Shown: positions 26,118 through 36,577 of the stretch, in pieces | Numbering within the stretch: position 1 is the stretch's first letter | How the letters are laid out: each line of letters opens with the position of its first letter | DNA from: Blastomussa wellsi | Taxonomy: Eukaryota > Cnidaria > Anthozoa > Scleractinia > Plerogyridae | Reading direction: 5' to 3' | Assembly (NCBI GenBank): GCA_947652115.1 | Contig: OX393567.1 | Location: 20,889,916-20,953,915 of the forward strand | Length of the DNA: 64,000 nucleotides | The notes under the pieces: generated by a model | Told to the model about the DNA's origin: nothing | Database searches by the model: none | What the model saw: the letters and a program-made list of their open reading frames with translations, nothing else | Made by a program: the position numbers and the translations under genes

Positions 26118-29100
26118 TGTGCTGCCTTTGCAATGACATCTGCAAATGATTAGATGTTATAGTCTTTTTCGGATAAGGACGAAAAACCATAGGTCACATC
26201 TCCTGCATCTTCAATGATACGGTAAGCAGGGGACGTTAAGGAACCCACACACTTCTCTTGCAAAGAGTAGGGAACTAGGTTCCCCAGTGTTGTGGTCTGG
26301 CCTTGTTTCACGGGTTGGTGCTTAACATAGGGATAACCTCACTGCACATTTTCCCCTTGGTGGGGGAGGGTTTGCTTTGTCTTGAGAATGAAAGGAAATT
26401 ATCTGAATGAAAAGTGTCAACATTATTCTTACAGAATTTGATGAAGAAGATCCCTTGGCTGGTCTTTTGTCTGATGAGGATGATGACATTGATCCAAAAC
26501 CAAAATCCAAACCCAAAAAGACCACAACTCCAAAGAAACCTGCCTCTTCAGAGATATCCAAGCAAGGTGTGCTGCAGATCTGCATTGTAGCTTATTACAT
26601 CTGATTACAGCCGATCTCAGTGCAGTTTGTAGAGTCAGGGTTTTCAAAACATCATTCACCTGTCAATTATTCATGGCCAAGGCAATCACAAACATGGTGA
26701 TAAATGAGTTTTGTGTTTGCACAAATTTGGTCAAATTTGTTCAGGGAGACATGAACTTCAATTTTAAGCCTTCTGCATATATTTATCAGCAGTTCACTTG
26801 GGCGAATGATTGATGGGCAGATGACTTTTTGAAAGCCCAGTTCTACACACTGCATTGAAATCGGCTGAATTGTAGGCATAAATTGAATATTGGAATCCGG
26901 ATTTCTCAAACCCTCATGGATTTAGCAACTGCATTGCTAAGTGGAGGTTGGGTGCCTGGAGTATCCAGGGACTACCACTGCTAGACCTAGTACCGCTCCC
27001 ATGGCTGTCAAATCCCCACAACCCAGCCATGAGCCTGCATGCCAGGCATCCAGGTACCCGTCACACTGCCAAGCAGCGGTAATAGGGAAGGGCGGGGGGG
27101 AAGAAGACAGCTGAAATGCCCAGCACAAGATGGCCGACAAAGCTGCACAATGAACGTTGCTGTGTGACTGAATGAACCATGTGAGCCTGTGAACCCAGGA
27201 TGTAGACCGCTGACCGCTGACCACTATCACTCTTTGTTGTTAACTTTGTTAAAATATGCATTTTAACCACATGAAAATTGTCTTTAGAGATTGGGAGTTC
27301 TAGTGCTTAAGAAATTAGTATTCCAAGTAATATATCAACACAAGGGACAGTGTTTCATCACATTTCCAAACCCCAAGAAGAGAGTTGAAAATACCAAGTA
27401 CAGACGGCGTGCAGCAGCATATTTTTGATGAACTTGGAGGTGTTTGGAAATGTGATGAACATATAAATTATTAATTATGATTCTTCTCAACTGAAACTTA
27501 AACTGCTAGCCTGTGTGGCAGTTCATTGTACGGTCACGATTGCTTTGTTTGAACGTAATGAATTATAACGAGTTTGAGAAATGTACTTTCTAATTATTTG
27601 TTGTGCATGGCTTTTAGACTCAACTGAAGAAAGACCTAAGTCCTCAAGAGGCCGTCAACAAGCTGATCATGAACCATCCCCTCCTGTCACACCAGAACAT
27701 CAACTTGCTGCCAGGGGGGACAAAGTTGCAAGTGGAACTGTATCTTCCCCTCCTGGATCCCCAGCGTCAAGACCATATGGCAGGGGAGAAGATGCTAGAT
27801 CTTCCCAGGCCACCCCTCAAGACAAAGTACTGGGAAAGTCTGCTGGTAAAGACTAACAATTTTTTGGCACAAAAATTATGTTGTGTGATCAAGAAATTTT
27901 TTCAGGCACCAAATGAATGCAACTATTTTCATTGGTTTTAGCTAGAAAAGTGAAGCTAAACAAAGATGAGATCAATTTTGATTCAGATGAAGATCTACCA
28001 GGCCTAGATGACTCTGTAGAAAAGACACAAAGAGATTCACCCACCCCTCCCCCAAGATCAAAGACAGAACGTTCCAGCGGACTGAAAGCTCAGGAGTCCC
28101 CTGGGAACATTTTTGGTCGTGATGACAATCTGCCTGACACAGGTATGTAGAATACCCCAACAGCATTAAATGAACCCTCTTTTTGTTCCACCTTGGGATG
28201 GCATTGTATCTTACACAACCTCCTCACCTTTACTCAAGTTATCAAACGTATAATATGGCTAAAACTGTGTAGCACCAATAGAAAAATTATGTAGCGCTTC
28301 ATGTTTACTGTTTCCTAAGTGACGTCAAATGTGAATGTAAATTATGTAATTTGTTTACCCATGGTATGTACAGCGACCAAAATGATCCCGACCCCGAACT
28401 GATCCCAGCCCTGAAGTGATCCCCAATTTGACCCTGAAATGATCCCAACCCCGAACTGATCCCCAATTTGACCCTGAAATGATCCCAACCCCGAATGGAT
28501 CCCCAATTTGACCCTGAAATGATTGTGACTCCAAAATGATCCCCAATTTTTTTCATGCTGACCCCGAACTGATCCCCAGGCAAGTAGTTTTGGGACTGCC
28601 GTTTAAGCATGGGAGTGTGGATTACTTAACAACAAGGGAAACCGAAGAAAGACCTGTACACTGTAGTAGCTATGTATATTATGTTCTATTACCGGTACAT
28701 TGTTGTCTATCTTTTTTAATAACAATTACCTTTTTTGTTTTAGTTTTAAGTTACTTTTAGTTTACTAATCCACACTCCCATGCTTAAACGCCATTCCCCA
28801 GACAGGGCTTCTGATAATTCGCGGGGGAAAAAGTCAAATTTCGAGGGATTTTCAGAGACAAATTCGCAGAGAAAATGGTCGATTTCGCGGGGATTTCGTG
28901 GGAGTTTTCGGGGCAAATTTCGCTAAAAAGCAAACAAGAAACATTCCAGAAAATAATACTGCAGGATGTCAAATTCAGGGCAAAACACAAACGTTCATCC
29001 AACACAGTTCTGAAGGAAACTGTTCTTGTTTCAACGGACAAGAAAAACGTCAACCGGTTGTTCTCCTTTTTCAGCTGCAATTTAAAGCCGAAAACAACAA

Positions 29101-31573
29101 CGCAATAAATTTATTTTCTGTCCTCGCTCTCTTGTGTTGCTTTGCAGTTTGCTTTGCAGATTGTTCGTGATTGAAGGTTCAAATCCATTTGTGAAGTCAA
29201 AACATTCTTGCGTCTTCGATCGTGTCCTGTACGTTCGAGTAAACAGGTGCCTGCATTACTACAGACAGCAGTTTCCTTTCACACTGCATATAGTGTCAAC
29301 AAAAAGTATTCACATTGTGGCCAGTGCCCAGTTTTTCGCAACCTGGTAGTTTTTGGTTTGTAATGTTTTATACGGCAAGTAAACAGCTGCAATAGTAAAG
29401 ATACGCTTCAAATATGTCGTACAGACATGTATTTGGTACGATTTGTAGCAAATTTTGCGGTATTTTGTGTGTTTTTGTCAATTTCGCGGGATCTCGTGGA
29501 TATACCTGAATTTCGCGGCTCTGCGACCGCGCAAAATATCAGAAGCCCTGCCCAGATTACTCAGGATCAGTTCAGGGTCAGTGCAAAAAAAATTGGGGAT
29601 CATTTCAGGGTCAAGTTTAGACTGCGAGCAGTCTCTATTTTGCTCCAAAATCCGAAACGAAAGCAAAATTTGCGAGTGCTATTTTCCAGGGGCGAGCGGC
29701 AAATCCGCAAGCCGCAAGTTTCGTGGGCGCCAAGGTGACATTGATTTGAGCTGTCAGAAATGCAGTATGAAGACATTGCAGTCTCTATTTTAACTCCAGC
29801 TGGCGTCCATGACACTCGCGGCTCGAGGATTTGCTGCTTGCCCCTCGAAGGAGCAAGATAGAGACTGCTCGCAGTCTAGGTCAAATTTGGGATCATTTTA
29901 GGGTTGGGGATCAGTTCTGGGTGGGGATCATTTCAGGGGCTGTACAGGTACACCTAAGAGCTGGAGTTCGTTTGAACGTGACTGTGCGTTCTAGATCGAA
30001 TTGAAATTTAGAAATGTTGGTTTTTGAGGAGAGGGGAAAACCAGAGTACCCAGAGAAAAACCTCTCAGAGCAAGGCCAAGAACAAACAACAAACTTGACC
30101 CACATATGACGTCCAGTCCAGAAATTGGACCTGGGCCACATTGGTGGAGGTGAGTGCTCTCACCACAGCGCCATCCCTGTTCCTTGTTCAGGAGTGGATT
30201 ATTGTCCCTTTGGACTTCTGTCCCTCAGGACTACTTTGTTCGGGACTACTGTACCTTCATCAGTGGAAATAGCCGTTCACGGCTACTAAATGCTTTTTAC
30301 ACCTCACAGAGACCAGAAGTGAGAGTCCAACAAGAAGTTCTCGGTTTAGCGAACTCCTAGGTAAGAAAGAAAAAGAGGAATCTAAGAAACAAGTTCCCAA
30401 ATCGCTGGATGATTTCATGGCTAATATCGGCAGTGGGAAGAAGTCATCTGCAGCAAGTGCAGCAGGCAAGAAAGGTATGGAAGCATATTGCATTTAAAAG
30501 AATATAATAGGACTCATGTTTTCATCGTTAGTTTTTTCATACAGTAGAACCATTGTCTTTCCCCCCCTCCCTTGAAGACACACACACACCTGTTATAACT
30601 TATTATTATGACATCTTTTCACCCAAAAATGTCCAAATGTTGATCCGCATATTAAGCCCAGGCCAACACCTTAAATCAAAATGTCAGTAAATTAAAAAAA
30701 AACACAGTATGCAATGCCACCCACCCCTACCCCCTTGCCCGAATGGATGTCACACTCATTCGGGGGAGCGTGAATGAGGGAGCGTTGCATGACATCCCAA
30801 AAATGGCTACGAGGGAGAATACATTCCAACACTGTTCTAGTTTTCTCCTGTGCACCTGGTAACCTAATGAATGCTTTTGTATTACAGTTTCCAGTCCTAC
30901 TTCAGAGGAGTCATTTCAGTTTGGAGGCTACATGCCTTCCGCAGCCTCGAGTAGCCAATCACGTAACCGAGGTGGTCTGGCCCGACCAGACACAGCTCCC
31001 AGCTCCACTAAGCGTTCAGTGAGGTTTTCAGATGATCTGGGACTTGGTGACGAATCGTTCGGAAGTGAGCGACCCTCTTCAGCTCCAGGAGAAAGATCAG
31101 GCCGAAGGCAGCCAAAAAGAGAGGAAAAAGATGACAACATTAATGGATCATATTTAGATGATAATAAGAAACCAACTGTAGGGAACAAGCTGACCAGAAA
31201 AGAAGCAAGAAGCAAGGGTAGGAAGTTAACATTTTAGACTGTTTTGTAAGCCTTTATAATTTGTTTTTTCCGTGACGTGCTAGTTGAGAAATTAATGTGG
31301 AATTAAGACTAGTGGCTGATCAATGTCTCACAGCAGTCAAACGCAAAAACCTGACACTTCCTGTGATTCGTTCAATGGATTTTTTACAGCGAAAGTGATC
31401 ATTCGTCATATGGCTGGTTCTGGTTTTGGCTTTAGGGCAGTCTTTAGAATGCTTTATTTACTGATTATGCCTTGCAATGATTTCTTTTTTGCCTACAGAG
31501 GAAGTTGAGGCTGAACCAGCAAAGAAACTACAAGCTGCAAAACCAAAAGATGACAGGGCATCAGTTTTACAAG
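18617..31573 (+). CDS. FBF1: FBF1 (Fas-binding factor 1 homologue), N-terminal exons 1-14 of those seen
   Basis: Exons: 18617-18674, 20078-20137, 21172-21233, 21336-21367, 21939-22014, 23685-23729, 24223-24400, 25043-25141, 26435-26566, 27618-27845, 27942-28142, 30310-30474, 30888-31217, 31499-31573. Phases are continuous (1741 nt). The translation is acidic and disordered with short FBF1 motifs: SSLAQMAGDGFDDDDADE then SEADAKKVADSLAGLDDME (human MAGLEEADAEV...SEADPQALLQAMKDLDGMD), EFDEEDPLAGLLSDEDDD (human LEDPLRGLLSYDE), FDSDEDLPGLDDS, SLDDFMANIGSGKK, FQFGGYMPS followed by KRSVRFSDDLG (human FTFGAYQPT...RQSV). FBF1 is a distal-appendage protein of the mother centriole needed for gating at the ciliary base, also linked to apical junctions. 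The initiating ATG is not certain; ATG GCG GAT CTT at 18476 in a good context is a candidate, but its donor would be weak. The donor of exon 7 (GTATGT at 24401) was chosen because it alone keeps frame with a strong site. Confidence 0.87.
19338..19570. mobile_element. MITE, same family, shorter copy
   Basis: Ends GAGGCCTTCCGAGGGG and CCCCTTGGAAGGCCTC, about half the length of the copy at 14596. Lies in the first FBF1 intron seen. Confidence 0.75.
19733..19968. mobile_element. MITE, same family, copy 2
   Basis: Ends TACTGTCAAACTAAGAAAAC and near inverse TTCTTAGTTCCACAGTA; internal ACACCTGAAATATTTCAGGA and CACCTGATTGGCTTTTTCTTG-like stretch match copy 1 inverted. Confidence 0.7.
20480..20612. 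repeat. Degenerate TATGCG/TACGCG repeat
   Basis: Alternating purine-pyrimidine stretch made of variants of CATATGCGTATACGCG. It could form Z-DNA or cruciforms. No gene. Confidence 0.7.
22082..22401. repeat. Dispersed hairpin-rich repeat, copy 2
   Basis: Nearly identical to 193-668 apart from a deletion of about 150 bp after the first hairpin. It lies in FBF1 intron 22015-23684. Confidence 0.8.
22474..23059. mobile_element. MITE, related termini, larger copy
   Basis: Ends ACAGTGCGACCCGGAAAACC and inverse GGTTTTCCAGGTCGTACTGT, then CGAACACCTAAAATTATTTC mirrored at the right. The 586-bp interior has no convincing gene. Confidence 0.75.
23173..23389. mobile_element. MITE with CATAGGCGTAC ends and 7-bp TSD
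   Basis: Ends CATAGGCGTAC and GTACGCCTATG. TTGTCAG occurs at 23166-23172 and 23391-23397. A relative with GCTGCAGCCCCCC inside is at 57173-57340. Confidence 0.75.
26010..26345 (+). mobile_element. tRNA-derived SINE, about full length
   Basis: A box in TATCTCAGTTGGTACAGCG (about 26020-26038) and B box GGTTCAAGCCC (26064-26074), followed by a non-tRNA body with GAGGAGAATGTGCTGCC and GGATAAGGACGAAAAACC. It lies in the FBF1 intron 25142-26434. The acceptor stem does not pair, which argues against a real tRNA gene. Confidence 0.75.
28589..28800. mobile_element. Nested MITE A
   Basis: Terminal inverted repeats around CGTTTAAGCATGGGAGTGTG and its inverse CACACTCCCATGCTTAAACG, about 30 bp each. Confidence 0.75.
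28803..29550. mobile_element. Nested MITE B
   Basis: Ends CAGGGCTTCTGATAATTCGC and its near inverse at GCGCAAAATATCAGAAGCCC-TG. The interior repeats phrases of the type TTTCGCGGGGATTTCG. About 750 bp, with no convincing coding frame. Confidence 0.75.
29618..29878. mobile_element. Nested MITE C
   Basis: Ends TAGACTGCGAGCAGTCTCTA and its inverse TAGAGACTGCTCGCAGTCTA; each end is itself a small hairpin (GACTGCGAGCAGTC). Confidence 0.8.
30010..30187 (-). mobile_element. tRNA-derived SINE
   Basis: On the minus strand: GGGATGGCGCTGTGGTGAGA (A box), a weak B box in CAGGTCCAATTTCTGGAC, then GTCATATGTGGGTCAAGTTTG and AGGTTTTTCTCTGGGTACTC. Related body fragments are at 5395-5545 and 12680-12745 on the plus strand. 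It lies just upstream of FBF1 exon 12. Confidence 0.65.
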
Positions 31574-32907
31574 GTATGATTGTAAATGCCAAAAATGTAA
31601 AATTATGTTAAGGGCAGGGTTCCAGTTAAGTTTTCCATTGTTCCCACAAATCATTAGAAGTTTTCAATTTATTTGTCGGGTCAGGAAGCTGACCATGTTG
31701 GGTTTTTTGACCCAAGACCCGAGACACCTCCCTTATCTGGAACACTTTAAGGGGGGACCCGTAACTACTAAACGGTTGCTATGAGTGACTTGCCTTTCAA
31801 TCCTGGGATTCGATTTTTTGCCATGTTTGTGCTGCTTTCAGTTTTGGCAGTTGTGATCACATTTGGCAAGTCACAGGATCGGTAAAAATCTTTGTGACGT
31901 CATAGCTTTTTAACTACCATGAATCTCAACAAATTCATACTACAGATTTGGCATCTTAATGCCCTCTATCCATTGGTTTTGGTTTTATCCTAGAAAGATG
32001 TAAGCTGTGCTTTCGTAGAGAAATGAAGTAAACAAAACTGTTGATTCTTAGTAAGATTCTCCTGGCTTTCCATTTCGATTCTCCTCCGCCCTGCGGGTTG
32101 CTGTGTGTTCATAAATGAATCATCAATGAATTCAAATGATCTCGTTACCAGTCTTCACTCTTACTTATTACCAGTGAGAGATGAAGCATAGTTTTACTAG
32201 TAGTGGCAAAATTCGAGCCGGACGGCTAGCTTTTATATACCAACCTGCTGTGTAGATTTGTCGAAATTACTGTCATGGAGGCCTGAATTGTTAACACACA
32301 ATTGAATACAAATAAAATATATGAATCAACTTTATTGGCAAGCACAATTACTGGTAAGCCAGTAGTTCACATTGTGGGCCATATAATGAAAAAAAATAAT
32401 AAAGACTAGATTAATGCAAAAAGATAATTTAATAAATAGGATTTGGTCAAAAAATGTCAAAAGTACCGTAAGAAGTTAAAAAGGTAAAATAATTATCTGT
32501 GATACAAAATATGTAAATGGTTAGACTTTCAGTTTCTGATCCATCGCTCCCTCTCGCTGTCGACTTGTGGGTTGTGGCAAATCTAGAAAATGGTATAAAT
32601 TAAATTTTTCTATATTAAATATAGCGCCAATGATTATTTTTTGTGAAAGCGTTATCATTGTTCATTTAGTATTTTTATCATTAATTAACTCGTATGTGAC
32701 TTTATTATGATTAAGCTTTTCCCTTTAAACACCTTATTCCAAAATGGCTACTATCTTAATATTCTTTTGTTGGTATTCAAATTAGCCCTTCTTGCTTCGT
32801 TTTTAAGCTCAAAAATAAAAGACTATTTTATCTTGAACGAGGCAACAAGGGCAAATTTATATGTGCAAAATCAGCGGCCATTTTTTGAATAAGGTGTATG
32901 CAAAAAT

Positions 32908-33256
32908 GATGCAAAAGTTTTTGGTAAGTTTAACGCTTTTATGTTCGGTTATGTTCACCGACGTTTCGGCAGTGCTGCCTTCTTCAGGGTGGCATGTTGA
33001 AAGTGGAGCGCGAGGAGATGAGACTTTAGGTTAAGTTTAGAACACTCGCTCCTCTCGGAATCAACCGCGATTTCTCTTTCTTATGATCGCGCACGCATAC
33101 ATCTTGGTACGCGCTCACAGTTTTGTATTACTTGCATACGATGGCAAATAACGAACTCCACTTTCAACATGCCACCCTGAAGAAGGCAGCACTGCCGAAA
33201 CGTCGGCGAACATAACCGAACTTAATAGCGTTAAACTTACCAAAAACTTTTGTATC
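32908..33256. mobile_element. Foldback element with long arms
   Basis: Left end GATGCAAAAGTTTTTGGTAA and right end its inverse CAAAAACTTTTGTATC, with further pairing over ACCGACGTTTCGGCAGTGC, GCCTTCTTCAGGGTGGCATG and CATGTTGAAAGTGGAG against the segment 33155-33250. Arms are about 90-100 bp; the loop is about 150 bp without coding capacity. Confidence 0.8.
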
Positions 33257-33319
33257 ACCTGAACAAGACGCTACGCAGTTTTTAACAATATTATCAAGTG
33301 TGCAATAATGACTCTGACA

Positions 33320-33421
33320 AAACTATCAGCCACACTGCGCGATGAAGCGTTCGTCACGCCCGTCACGCCTCACGGCACCTAAAATTGACAGCAGTTTACA
33401 GGTGGACCATCAGTTAAGTGT
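33320..33421 (+). repeat. Remnant of a GPCR-unit tail upstream of unit 1
   Basis: Sequence here (AAACTATCAGCCACACT, GATGAAGCGTTCGTC, TTGACAGCAGTTTACAGGTG, then a TTAAGTG) parallels the tail of the GPCR units at 39576-39670, 43400-43490 and 48225-48320. In the units this tail lies about 300 bp before the next unit; here it is followed by a foldback element, a SINE and a minisatellite before unit 1 begins at 35755. Confidence 0.6.
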
Positions 33422-33430
33422 ATATGACGT

Positions 33431-33522
33431 GAAAAATATTTTCTGCTTATTTGAAAGGCCTTTCAAATTTCAGTAGAATGATGTTTTTCTTTTTGAAATA
33501 TCTGTTTTCGTTTTAGATATCT

Positions 33523-33555
<33 letters not shown>

Positions 33556-34203
33556 TGATTTTTTTCAGCCTTCTTCCATCCAATTGCTTAAAATTGGAAA
33601 TTCACTGCGATGATCATTCTTCACTTTCATCTACATCCGCCGTTCAAATATGAATTATTTGATATATACTTTACATGAATAACAATATCTCTAAAACTGT
33701 TGACGCCGTGCTCTTGAAACTTGGCACCACAAATTCGCTTCACAAAAGAAACAAAACAAGACCCTTGTACTGTTGCCATGACAACAGTTTTTCTTAAACC
33801 AAGAACCATCCACCACAGCCAGTCCAGTGGTGGGAATTAAGACAATATGGGAACTGTCTGTTCCAAGTAGCACCCTTGTCTCACTTTAGAGCTTGCAAAT
33901 GGGGATATTTTGTTTTTTGACAGAGTGAGACTGAAGATGAAAGAGTTGCTATGGCAACAATTCTAAGGGTGTCATTTAGTTTCTTTTGGGATGCACATTT
34001 GTGGCGCCAAGTTTCAAGAACACTGCTTCAATATTTCCAGTATTTTACAATTTTTTAGTGCAAACCTCATGACGTCGCACTGATCTAATTCGCATAATAG
34101 AAAAAGTTCAATATCTCTAAAACGAAAAAACATATTTCAAAAAGAAAAACGCCATTCTTCTGTATTTCGAAAGGCCTTTCAAATAAGCAGAAATTATTTT
34201 TTT
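33431..34203. mobile_element. Inverted-repeat element carrying a SINE
   Basis: The left arm (ATTTGAAAGGCCTTTCAAAT and CTTTTTGAAATATCTG onward) is the inverse of the right arm at about 34100-34200. Between them are a tRNA-like B-box segment and about 500 bp of unique AT-rich DNA. The left arm breaks off at TTTTAGATATCT directly before the SINE. Confidence 0.65.
33520..33670 (+). mobile_element. tRNA-derived SINE, 5'-truncated
   Basis: CTCGGAGGTCACGGGTTCGA followed by ATCCCGTTGAAGCC is a canonical tRNA T-arm/B-box; it is followed by a CTGATTTTTTTCAG hairpin and a body with CACTGCGATGATCATTC. The A-box half is missing, so this is not a functional tRNA gene. Confidence 0.7.
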
Positions 34204-35161
34204 CCAAGCATCTGAGCGGGCCGGAATCCTAAATCCTCTAATTTGATTGGCTAATCACGCACACGTGACCGGTCCAGCTTTTTACGATACGCCCCACGGG
34301 CCGGATTTTTTTTCCCGCTCACGGCAATTGATGCGAAAATCTTGCGGCGAGACGAGTTTTGCTCACAAAAAAATCGATGTTGTTGCTTCCCAACCTTTGT
34401 AAATGAAAGGAAAAAAATCAGCAGTGGAATTAAAGGCCTTGAAGTTCTCCAAAAGGCGAGTATTCATTTTATTTATTACAGAATCAAGTTTTAGTTCATG
34501 GCCGTTTGCCGATCGTTGTTTGTTCGTTCGCACTGATTTTCATGCCAGTTGTAATTCACTGCAAGTTGCCGGTTTTCAGACTCCAGTTAGCATTTAAAAC
34601 GCCGTGTTTCTATGCAACATTTTGTCAAAACCGAACTCCATTTTCTACCATTCAAGAAGAGGAGGTGTCTTCATAAATAACAGTGAAATTAATCTTCGCA
34701 GTATATTTTGCCGTACACAGGCGGCCATAAGACTTACTACAAACGTACAGGAAGTTCGCTGAGTTTCTCTTTCGAAATTCTCTAACTGTCTATCGAAATA
34801 AATGCTGTTAGAATCAAACAAATGAGTGTAAATTCGTTAAATGCGAATGTTTGTAGCTGGAAAATGTGTCTTGAAGTTGAAGCTTGAAATATGTCGACAC
34901 AAACGGCAATCGATTTTCAGTTCAAAGTATTTCCATGGATAAGACTTATTTTTATCCAGTTTTTATAATCTGTTTTGGTGCTACATTTGTGCTTTTTAAT
35001 TCTTCTTTCTTTATTGATGAAGTTTCGGCGAGTATGGTTCATTATAGTAAAATCATTCTTAGCAGTATAAAATGCATACTGTGCAAACAAAATGATTTTT
35101 AACTGGATGCGCGCAAATAACGTATATATATTTTTCATGTCATATATACTGTGGCCCACAA

Positions 35162-35728
35162 CTGTCACATGAAAAACAAATTTCTCACATAAGAAACAAA
35201 TTGCTCACATCAACAACAAATTGCTCAAATCAAAAACAAATTGCTCACATGAAAAACAAATTGCTCACATCAAATACAAATTGCTCACATCAAAAACAAA
35301 TTTCTCACATAAGAAACAAATTGCTCACATCAAAAACAAATTGCTCACATCAAAAACAAATTGCTCATATAAAAAACAAATTGCTCACATCAAAAAAAAA
35401 ATTGCTCACATAAAAAACAAATTGCTCACATCAAAAACAAATTGCTCACATCAAAAACAAATTGCTCACATAAAAAACCAATCAAAAACAAAATGCTCAC
35501 ATCAAAAACAAATTGCTCACATCAAATACAAATTGCTCACATCAAAAATAAATTGCTCACATCAAATACAAATTGGTCACATCAAAAACAAATTGCCAAA
35601 AACAAATTGGTCACATCAAATACAAATTGCTCACATCAAAAATAAATTGCTCACACCAAAACCAAATTGCTCACATCAAAAACAAATTGCTCACATCAAA
35701 AACAAATTGCTCACATCAAGAACAAACC
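35162..35728. repeat. Minisatellite, 20-bp unit, about 28 copies
   Basis: Tandem units of TTGCTCACATCAAAAACAAA with small variants (TTTCTCACATAAG, TTGGTCACATC, some units shortened or one A longer). The array ends just before GPCR unit 1. It has an accidental open frame in several phases, which I do not regard as coding. Confidence 0.9.
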
Positions 35729-35956
35729 TTTAGACAATAGCCGAATTCTCACAAGACCAGTAAAATTCGAGACCCATATATTAATTAGCAGATTAATTAT
35801 TTTCGGTAGACGTCAATCATTTAATTTTATCGGAAAGTTTAAAGCACACTCGATGAAAACAAAACTTCTGACAGAACTAGTTCTGGAATAGTTCTCTTCC
35901 CTCGCTTACTGGCAGAAGATCACCGGGGATTTTTAACGGCCTCCATTTTGGAAGTG

Positions 35957-36393
35957 AGACAAGAACTATAAGTGATAGAAACCGACGTTTCGGTGCATCT
36001 TGCGCTATTATCAAGGTTACATAGTTAATGATAAAAAGCGGTTTGTGAAGAGGCTTAGGCCCGGTCAAACGTCGAACTTTACATGTGCCGAATCTAATGC
36101 AAATGAGAAACATCTGTTGTTTTCCTTCATTTGCATTAGATTCGGCACATGAAAAGTTCGACGTTTGAACCAGGCCTAAGTTGAAAGCGAATTTGCATAA
36201 AAAGTGCCAAGTTAATTACATAAATACTTTAGCACGAAGAGAATCAGACTGCAGATTCATTGTTGGTTTGAGATCTTGAATACGCAACATTTAATTAACA
36301 AGGCAGTCAAATTTGTTCTTGCATTTCTTGATTACATTGACACGTGCATCTTTCTTATTTCTAAATCGCTTCTTATAAGACATTTTGGAAGTG
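35957..36393. mobile_element. Insertion in GPCR unit 1 with 13-bp direct repeat
   Basis: CATTTTGGAAGTG occurs at 35944-35956 and again at 36381-36393; units 2 and 3 have it once. The inserted block contains a palindrome (36054-36180, CTTAGGCCCGGTCAAACG against its inverse) preceded by an ACGTTTCGG-type foldback fragment. The 13-bp direct repeat reads as a target-site duplication. Confidence 0.65.
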
Positions 36394-36577
36394 CTTAGTC
36401 AAACACGTGTAAGACGACCTAGTCAAGGTAGTTTTGTTAAACAAGGTTTTAGACGTGTTTTGTAAAACGCGCTTAAACAAAGTTACATGTATAAGCCTTG
36501 GTGTTAACGGGCTATTAGCCTTGTAAAACACCTTGTATGTCAAACGCCTGGTGAAGTTAAGAAACTAAATCGATATC

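Larger units (their letters stand above)
28367..29946. mobile_element. Outer inverted-repeat element with GATCCCC repeats, host of three nested elements
   Basis: Starts TGTACAGCGACC and ends GGGGCTGTACA. Both sides hold repeated phrases such as TGATCCCCAATTTGACCC and CCCCGAACTGATCCCC, on the left as a tandem array (28375-28580) and on the right inverted (29566-29610, 29880-29940). Elements at 28589-28800, 28803-29550 and 29618-29878 lie inside it. Confidence 0.75.

Noticed and set aside
35162..35728. CRISPR-like array
   Set aside because: Direct tandem repeats without distinct spacers in an animal genome; this is a minisatellite.
35201..35733. Open frames of up to 170 codons with a repeating NKLLTSKTNCSHQ pattern
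   Set aside because: They are translations of the 20-bp minisatellite; open frames occur in several phases and no start, signal or homologue supports a protein.
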